Source of the DNA: an uncultured Eubacteriales bacterium
GTDB taxonomy: Bacteria > Bacillota > Clostridia > Tissierellales > Peptoniphilaceae
Direction of reading: 5' to 3'
Length of the DNA stretch: 64,000 nt
Assembly: GCA_900539225.1 (NCBI GenBank)
Contig: UQBO01000002.1
Span: 102,110 to 166,109, forward strand
The position numbers were made by a program, and so were the translations under genes. The stretch's first letter is position 1; each line of letters starts with the position of its first letter. Under the pieces are notes generated by a model. The model searched no databases. It was not told the origin of the DNA and was given only the letters and a program-made list of their open reading frames with translations. Below are positions 58,831-64,000 of the stretch, in pieces.

Positions 58831-58847
58831 AGAACACGCTAATTATG

Positions 58848-58883
58848 AAACTGGGGTTTGTTATGAATCCCAGTTTAATTTTT
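58848..58883 (+). terminator. Terminator of greA-lysS operon
   Basis: Eleven-bp stem with one G-U pair (58848-58858 with 58866-58876), 7-nt loop, followed by AATTTTTA. Confidence 0.85.
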
Positions 58884-59058
58884 ATAATGAAGATTGAAAA
58901 TTGATAAAAAACGTTAGTGACTCTACATTGAAATAAATTAGCTGATCTAAGCAGGGCAGGTTTTTATGTTGCGGTCATAAGTGCTGACATAGTATAGCTA
59001 TTGTGTATGAAAAAAATTTTTTAATAGATTTCAAAGGTTAATATATGAGAGGGTTAGA
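58884..59058. other. Intergenic region at change of sequence style
   Basis: About 175 bases with no reading frame. It lies between the lysS terminator and an AT-richer block of genes. No integrase, inverted terminal repeats or tRNA fragment could be recognised; a weak TTGCGG/TATAGC pair near 58971 is the only promoter-like element. Confidence 0.5.
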
Positions 59059-59709
59059 ATGAAGAGTGTTCTGATTATAGAGGATAATAAAGAAATTGCT
59101 TTACAAATGGAAAAGTATTTAGTTAATAATGGTTATGAAGTAGAGATTGCATCATCTTTTTACGGAGCAAACTATATTATGAATGTAGACATGGATGTGG
59201 CACTATTAGACATAAATCTACCAGATAAAGACGGTCAGTATTTAATTGAAAAATTAAAAGATAAAGATATTAGAGTTATAGTTACTACTGTTAAAAATGA
59301 TGAAGATTTTATAGTTAAAGCCCTTGATCAAGGTGCAGATGATTACTTAACTAAACCATTTTCCCTTGCAATATTAAGGGCGAGAATTGATGCAGTTTTA
59401 AGGACAATAGCTCTAAGTCAAGACAAAACAATCAATTATAAGGATATAAAAATAGATTTTAATCAGTCAAAAGTTTATTTTAAGGGGAATCTAGTAGATT
59501 TAACTTCGCTAGAATATGAAATTTTGGTTTTATTTATTAAAAATCCTCACCGAGTCTATACTAGAGGTCAACTGTTGGAAATGTTTTGGGAAGATAGGGA
59601 TAAGTTTGTTAATGACAATACTCTTACATCAACTATCAAGAGAATCAGGGAAAAACTTGATAGAGAAGTTATTTCAACTGTCAGGGGAATAGGTTATAGG
59701 ATGGATTAG
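59059..59709 (+). CDS. OmpR/PhoB-type response regulator
   Basis: 216 residues. The receiver domain (about 1-115) has acidic E8 D9, the phospho-acceptor D51 (ALLDINLPDKDG), Thr in VTTVKN and the Lys in YLTKPFSLAIL; the winged-helix DNA-binding domain follows (about 125-216, LTSLEYEILVLFIKNPHRVYTRGQLLEMFW and TLTSTIKRIREKLDREVISTVRGIGYRM). It probably controls the ABC transporter genes two genes downstream after phosphorylation by the adjacent kinase, whose ATG begins right after its stop. The ribosome site is GAGAGGG. Confidence 0.93.
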   Translation: MKSVLIIEDNKEIALQMEKYLVNNGYEVEIASSFYGANYIMNVDMDVALLDINLPDKDGQYLIEKLKDKDIRVIVTTVKNDEDFIVKALDQGADDYLTKPFSLAILRARIDAVLRTIALSQDKTINYKDIKIDFNQSKVYFKGNLVDLTSLEYEILVLFIKNPHRVYTRGQLLEMFWEDRDKFVNDNTLTSTIKRIREKLDREVISTVRGIGYRMD

Positions 59710-60570
59710 ATGATATATGTATTTTGGATAATAAGCCTGGGACTTCTTTATTATTTTTTAGAATCAAGAAAGAAAAATAGAATAAATGAGCTTATAGATT
59801 TGATAGAAAACATGAAAAATCAAGAATATAAAATTCCTATGAAGCAAGATGATTTTTCAATTTTGGAAGATAAGATTTACAAACTTTTTATAGAAATAGT
59901 CGAAGCAAAAGAGACAAGCACTAAAAATAGTGAAAAGCAAATCGAATACCTAGAAGATATCGCCCATCAAATAAAAACTCCCATCACATCTATGCTTTTT
60001 TCCATAGAAAATTTGGAGATGGACTTTCCAAATAATAGAGATATAGAGATTTTAAAAAGGCAAACTATCAGATTAAATTCTCTATCAGATATTTTACTTA
60101 AACTATCAAGCCTTGATGCAAACAAAGATCTTATGAAAAAAGAACAAATTCGTTTAGATGAATTAGTGGATTATGCTTTAGATAGTTTAGATTTAAGAAA
60201 ATCTATCAATGTAGAAATAGAGAAGAGTTTAAAGAAAAATAGCATTTGTGGAGATTTTTATTGGCTGGCAGAAGCTCTCATTAATATTATAAAGAATGCT
60301 GATAATAGACCGACTTGTGACAAAATTGTGGTTTCATCATACAAAAATCCCCTCTATACAAGCTTAATCATTGAAGACAATGGCGGAGGAATAGAAAAGG
60401 AGAATATGAAAAAAATCTTTAAACGATTTTATAAAACCCCTGATTCAAATGGTTTTGGAATAGGTCTTGCCATGGCAAAGACAATTGTCGAAAAAAACAA
60501 GGGAGAAATTTCTGTTTCAAATACTAAAGAAGGTGCAAGATTTGAAATTAAATTTTACAATGTCACCTAA
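59710..60570 (+). CDS. Short sensor histidine kinase
   Basis: 286 residues. One membrane helix at the extreme N-terminus (about 2-18) is followed directly by cytosolic sequence, so there is no extracellular sensor domain. The phosphorylated histidine is H86 in DIAHQIKTPITS; the ATPase domain has N-box NIIKNADNR (near 197), DNGGGIEKENMKKIFKRFYKT and GFGIGLAMAKTIVEKNKGEI. Kinases of this build (BceS-like) usually sense a signal through a partner ABC transporter, and the ATPase and permease genes follow immediately. Specific inducer unknown. Confidence 0.88.
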   Translation: MIYVFWIISLGLLYYFLESRKKNRINELIDLIENMKNQEYKIPMKQDDFSILEDKIYKLFIEIVEAKETSTKNSEKQIEYLEDIAHQIKTPITSMLFSIENLEMDFPNNRDIEILKRQTIRLNSLSDILLKLSSLDANKDLMKKEQIRLDELVDYALDSLDLRKSINVEIEKSLKKNSICGDFYWLAEALINIIKNADNRPTCDKIVVSSYKNPLYTSLIIEDNGGGIEKENMKKIFKRFYKTPDSNGFGIGLAMAKTIVEKNKGEISVSNTKEGARFEIKFYNVT

Positions 60571-60616
60571 AAATCACTTTACTTTTATATACTTACCTTA
60601 AATTAAGGAGGAAAGT

Positions 60617-61297
60617 ATGGAAATATTGAAAGTAGAAAATTTAAGAAAAGAATATGGAGAGGGAAACTCCAAGGTGGTGGCCCTAGATGGAGTTGACCTA
60701 ACAATAGAAAGAGGAGAATTTGTAGCCATTGTCGGACCAAGTGGATCTGGCAAATCAACCCTCCTACATATTATAGGAGGAGTAGATAGTCCAAATTCTG
60801 GAAAAGTTTACATAGATGGTAACGATATATCAAAGTATTCTTCAAAAGAATTAGCCTACTTTAGAAGAAGAAAAGTCGGATTAATTTATCAATTTTATAA
60901 TTTAATTTCAAATTTAACGGTGCGTCACAATATAGAACTTCCACTAAAACTAGATAAAAGAAAAATAAATCAAGATGAATTTTCAGATATAGTAAAAAAA
61001 CTGGGTATAGAAAGTAAACTTGACTCTTTTCCAAGTGAACTTTCAGGAGGTCAGCAACAAAGAGTTGCCATAGCTAGAAGTCTTATCTATAATCCATCGA
61101 TTATTTTAGCCGATGAACCAACAGGTAATTTGGATAGGAAAAATTCTAAGGAAATTATAGAAATCTTTAAATATTTCAATAGAAGTTTGAAACAGACGAT
61201 TATCCTAATCACCCACGACGAAGAAATAGCCTTACAAGCAAATCGAATTATTACAATAGTAGATGGAAAAATCCTAGGAGATGAAAGAAATGAATAA
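60617..61297 (+). CDS. ABC transporter ATPase of MacB/BceA type
   Basis: 226 residues, the usual length. Walker A GPSGSGKST near residue 39, Q-loop in YQFYNLISNLTVRHN, signature LSGGQQQR near 140, Walker B IILADEPTGNLD near 160 and the switch His in LITHDEE. The order and spacing belong to the LolD/BceA/MacB group that drives FtsX-type permeases. AAGGAGG precedes the ATG. The permease start lies 17 bases inside its 3' end, so the two are translated together. It probably powers resistance to an antimicrobial peptide or similar compound. Confidence 0.92.
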   Translation: MEILKVENLRKEYGEGNSKVVALDGVDLTIERGEFVAIVGPSGSGKSTLLHIIGGVDSPNSGKVYIDGNDISKYSSKELAYFRRRKVGLIYQFYNLISNLTVRHNIELPLKLDKRKINQDEFSDIVKKLGIESKLDSFPSELSGGQQQRVAIARSLIYNPSIILADEPTGNLDRKNSKEIIEIFKYFNRSLKQTIILITHDEEIALQANRIITIVDGKILGDERNE

Positions 61298-63725
61298 GAA
61301 GAATTTTCCTATTTTCATCTCACTTTTGATTGTTAGTTTGTTTTTTACTGTGGTTTTTTATTATGGTTATACAAATAGACAAGCCAACTATGGATATGCC
61401 ATGTCAAATAATTTTTATCATGCTGAGATTAAGGATCAGTTATCAAATGAAGAAGTAGAAAAACTAAGGTCTATTGAAGATATCGAATTAATTGGAAAAA
61501 TGTCACTTAATCCAGATAATGCTAAATATAATAATGATTTACTTGTCATTAATTATCAGGACGAAGCAATAAATAAAATGAGAGAGTATTCAAGACTTCA
61601 AGAAGGTAGATTTGCTGAAAATGAAGATGAAATTGTAGTATCTGAGAGCCTTGCAAAGAAAAATAGTATTAATTTAGGTGATGAAATAAAACTTGAAATA
61701 GGTAATAGGTTTATAGATGGGGAAAAAATAGGTCCTACTAGTGCAAATACTGATAAGGAGATATTTAAAAAAGATTCTACTAAATCTTTTACTGTAGTAG
61801 GAGTTTACGGAGACGTTTATAACAAATATAGTAAATTAAATTTTGCTTTAGGATTACAAGAAAAGATGTCATCCTTTAAAACATATGTAAAGTTTGATTC
61901 ATTTGAAAAATCTTATAAAAATAAAGAAAATATTTATGAAGATATAAATAATAAGCTTGGTAGAAATGTAGAACTAAAATTTTCTGATGGCTTAATAAAC
62001 TATTACGGTATAGAAAGGGATTCTTTACAAAATATTATGAGTAAAGCGGTTATAGTATTATCTATACTCGGATGTATAGCCGTCTTTGTATTTTTTATAA
62101 AAAATATCTTTTGGGTTTGGGGTCTTCGAAAAATTAAAGAGCTGTCTATATATAAATCTATAGGGTCAACTAATGGTCAAATTTATTTGATGCTTTTAAA
62201 AGAAGGTTTAATTATATCAGCCATTCCAATACTTTTAGGTCACATAGCAGGTTATTCCTTTATATATTATTTGTATAGTAATATACAAAAAGGTGATGGA
62301 GTAAGTGCCTTTGAAGTAGTAAGATTTAATCCATTATTAAGTTTAGCCATACTATTTGTTTCTTTTATAATTGTTTCCTTGGCTATAAAATCTCCTTCAA
62401 AAAAGATTTCTAAAATCAACATTATAGATGGTATTAGAGGAAATATAGATTTTTCCAAGTATAAGAAAAAGAAGAAACAGAACTTATGGCAAGAACTAAG
62501 AATTAACAACTTAGCTTCAATAAAATCACAAAGATTTATTTCAGCTATTGGAATTCTAATCATTTCAGTATTTGTAATTGTAATAGGAATTTCAAATTAT
62601 CTTAGAGACTATTCGTATTATGATAATGGATATAACTTTTCTGTAGATTATTATAGTAATAATGATGAAGTGCCATCGGTACTAAAAGAGATTGATGAAA
62701 AAATTTCTAATGAAAAATCCTATATTTCTAAACAAAAATATGTGATAGTTGAAAATAATAAAGATTTTTCAAAAGAAGCTAGGAATGCAAAACTAGATAA
62801 AGAGGCTGAAAAAAACATTGAAAAATATAATGCGAAGGGAATGGATGGATTTTTAATAGCCTTAGAAGAAGAAGACTTAAAAGAGCTTGGAGGAAATAAG
62901 GGAGAATTTCTACTTTATAATATGATCCAAGAAGATTCTTCCATACCTATATCTAAGGCAAAGAAAATTCCATATTTTGAAAATCCAACAAGTCTTGACA
63001 TAAGTATTGGAGATAATTACCAAACAAGTATTAAGATTTCAAAGTCAATAAATGATTTGGGGAAAATTAAGTCTAGAACCATGCCCTTCGATGTGAAAAT
63101 TTACACCGACTTCGATACATTTTTAAATCTAATGGAAGAAACTGGCGATGAAAAATATAAAAACTATCCTTATACTTTGAATATGAAAGTAAATGACTCC
63201 GATGCAAAAGATGCACAAGATTATGCGGAAACATTAATTAGGGAACAAATTTCACCTGAAGATAGATTTGATATTACTGTAGGGGAAGAGCTAGAAAAGA
63301 AAGAATTTGAGAGTCTACAAGACCTAATGAAAATTGTATTAAGTATAGGATTAATAATATTGGTTTTAAATATTACAAATGGATATTCATCTATAAATCT
63401 AAGTTTGTTGAGTAGAAAAAAAGAAATAGGAAGCTTTTATTCTTGTGGAATGGATTTAGATGAACTCAAAAGGGTTTATGGAAAAGAATATTTAAATGAA
63501 CAGATAAAATCATTGCTTATAGTTATATTAACTAGTATAGGTGTAATGTTTATAATTTCTATATTCTCATCAAGATTGACTTTTTTAAATCTCCTAAGAT
63601 ACTATGACTATAAATTATTTATAGCATTTTCTTTAGTAGTCTACGGAATAAATGTGCTAATTTATCATTTATCTTTAAAAAGAATTTTGGACAGACCAAC
63701 TATTGATTTAATTCGAACAATATAA
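61281..63725 (+). CDS. FtsX-family ABC permease
   Basis: 814 residues. A first membrane helix (about 9-29) is followed by an extracellular domain of about 220 residues, a helix bundle (about 255-370) with the FtsX motif IKELSIYKSIGSTNGQIYLMLLKEG, another helix near 420-440, a second extracellular domain (about 445-680), and a last bundle (about 685-810) with KKEIGSFYSCGMDLDEL. This duplicated FtsX layout is common in peptide-sensing or peptide-exporting transporters linked to two-component systems. Its length exceeds BceB (about 650), so it is a related but distinct type. Overlap with the ATPase gene shows they form one transporter. Confidence 0.85.
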   Translation: MKEMNKKNFPIFISLLIVSLFFTVVFYYGYTNRQANYGYAMSNNFYHAEIKDQLSNEEVEKLRSIEDIELIGKMSLNPDNAKYNNDLLVINYQDEAINKMREYSRLQEGRFAENEDEIVVSESLAKKNSINLGDEIKLEIGNRFIDGEKIGPTSANTDKEIFKKDSTKSFTVVGVYGDVYNKYSKLNFALGLQEKMSSFKTYVKFDSFEKSYKNKENIYEDINNKLGRNVELKFSDGLINYYGIERDSLQNIMSKAVIVLSILGCIAVFVFFIKNIFWVWGLRKIKELSIYKSIGSTNGQIYLMLLKEGLIISAIPILLGHIAGYSFIYYLYSNIQKGDGVSAFEVVRFNPLLSLAILFVSFIIVSLAIKSPSKKISKINIIDGIRGNIDFSKYKKKKKQNLWQELRINNLASIKSQRFISAIGILIISVFVIVIGISNYLRDYSYYDNGYNFSVDYYSNNDEVPSVLKEIDEKISNEKSYISKQKYVIVENNKDFSKEARNAKLDKEAEKNIEKYNAKGMDGFLIALEEEDLKELGGNKGEFLLYNMIQEDSSIPISKAKKIPYFENPTSLDISIGDNYQTSIKISKSINDLGKIKSRTMPFDVKIYTDFDTFLNLMEETGDEKYKNYPYTLNMKVNDSDAKDAQDYAETLIREQISPEDRFDITVGEELEKKEFESLQDLMKIVLSIGLIILVLNITNGYSSINLSLLSRKKEIGSFYSCGMDLDELKRVYGKEYLNEQIKSLLIVILTSIGVMFIISIFSSRLTFLNLLRYYDYKLFIAFSLVVYGINVLIYHLSLKRILDRPTIDLIRTI

Positions 63726-63745
63726 TTTCAAAAAAAGTGGAGTAT

Positions 63746-63787
63746 ATGAATAAAAAGATTGAGTCAAATTTCTTAAAGTGCCTATGA
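63746..63787 (+). other. Thirteen-codon reading frame after the permease gene
   Basis: AGTGGAGT stands before an ATG that opens MNKKIESNFLKCL and stops at 63785-63787, inside the loop of the following hairpin. It may be the remains of a longer gene or a leader-like peptide; no function is claimed. Confidence 0.3.
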
Positions 63788-63803
63788 TTTTAGGCACTTT
63801 TTG
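63775..63803 (+). terminator. Terminator of the two-component/ABC operon
   Basis: Ten-bp perfect stem (63775-63784 with 63791-63800), 6-nt loop, T-rich tail. Confidence 0.85.
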
Positions 63804-63927
63804 CATATCTGATTTTAGGAGATGATAATATAATATTTTTAACAAAACATTCAATTCAAGATACAAATAATAGGACAGGGAGATGACATCTTCATCGTCT
63901 TTTTTTTATACAAGAAAGGAGTTATAT

Positions 63928-64000
63928 ATGAAAAAATTAGATTAAATAAGACAAGAGTCAAAGGAAATAAAAGATAAAATTGACGATACAGAAGAAAGAT
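63928..64000 (+). pseudogene. Start of a reading frame interrupted by an in-frame stop (runs off the window)
   Basis: AAAGGAG stands eight bases before ATG 63928, which reads MKKLD and then TAA (63943-63945). The same frame continues to the window end as IRQESKEIKDKIDDTEER without further stops, a charged helical stretch that looks like the start of a small protein of the kind found in mobile elements. A single GAA-to-TAA change in codon 6 would explain it. Too little sequence remains to name a family. Confidence 0.4.

Noticed and set aside
63746..63787. Leader-peptide attenuator after the permease gene
   Set aside because: Only one hairpin follows, it ends the upstream operon, and the peptide holds no run of a single amino acid; listed only as a short frame.

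Overview
The window is a low-GC bacterial chromosome segment. Ordinary Firmicute signals are everywhere: AGGAGG-type ribosome sites, TTGACA/TATAAT promoters with 17-bp spacing, and U-tailed hairpins. Pyruvate:ferredoxin oxidoreductase, rubrerythrin, several peptidases, S-layer-homology proteins and corrinoid/low-potential Fe-S proteins point to a strictly anaerobic, amino-acid or peptide fermenting Firmicute, probably of the Tissierellia/Clostridia type. No rRNA, tRNA, CRISPR array or intact insertion sequence was found.

Layout. 1-1854: C-terminal part of a repeat-bearing surface protein. 1908-7137: DUF2254 membrane protein (minus strand), then an operon of a PrdX-like Ala-tRNA(Pro) deacylase, an exported protein, a DUF3160 lipoprotein and a PPC-domain protein. 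7401-10540: MATE efflux pump, rubrerythrin, YitT-type membrane protein. 10698-14058: operon of two small membrane proteins, a CapA-like phosphoesterase and a first UroD-family methyltransferase. 14226-20967: a corrinoid operon with a truncated UroD-fold protein, a second UroD-family methyltransferase, a RACo-like corrinoid activator, a corrinoid protein, an NhaC-type antiporter and a double-cubane-cluster (HgdB/YjiM) protein. 21064-21246 (minus): a probable 6S RNA with its own promoter and terminator. 21271-23911: pseudouridine synthase, NAD kinase, PHP phosphatase. 23952-27736: heterodimeric BmrC/BmrD-type ABC exporter. 27865-29155: YtxH-type stress module behind a sigma-B-like promoter. 29351-31570: YdjY-type lipoprotein, small membrane protein, YfcE phosphodiesterase, nitroreductase. 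31635-35917: copper ATPase, class I aldolase, CopZ-like chaperone, M42 peptidase. 36033-40685: N-acetylglucosamine uptake and entry (nagE, nagA) with general PTS proteins (ptsI, ptsH). 40737-44652: FocA-type channel and two SLH proteins. 44922-51129: DUF1846, DegV, Xaa-Pro aminopeptidase, UvrC. 51536-56279: NifJ, an acetyltransferase and an unknown protein. 56430-58830: greA and a lysS with an added tRNA-binding domain. 58848-64000: a two-component system plus ABC transporter of visibly more AT-rich style, followed by small broken or partial reading frames that suggest the edge of an accessory region.

How the genes work together. GlcNAc enters through NagE, phosphorylated via PtsI and HPr, and is deacetylated by NagA; class I aldolase and NifJ serve central metabolism downstream. 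CopA and the CopZ-like protein handle copper. The corrinoid operon has the parts of a methyl-transfer pathway (methyltransferases, corrinoid carrier, reductive activator) together with a low-potential double-cubane protein and a sodium antiporter; its substrate cannot be read from sequence. It is the best candidate for an undescribed system here. Family names come from recognised motifs and overall sequence pattern; no database search or folding program was run.
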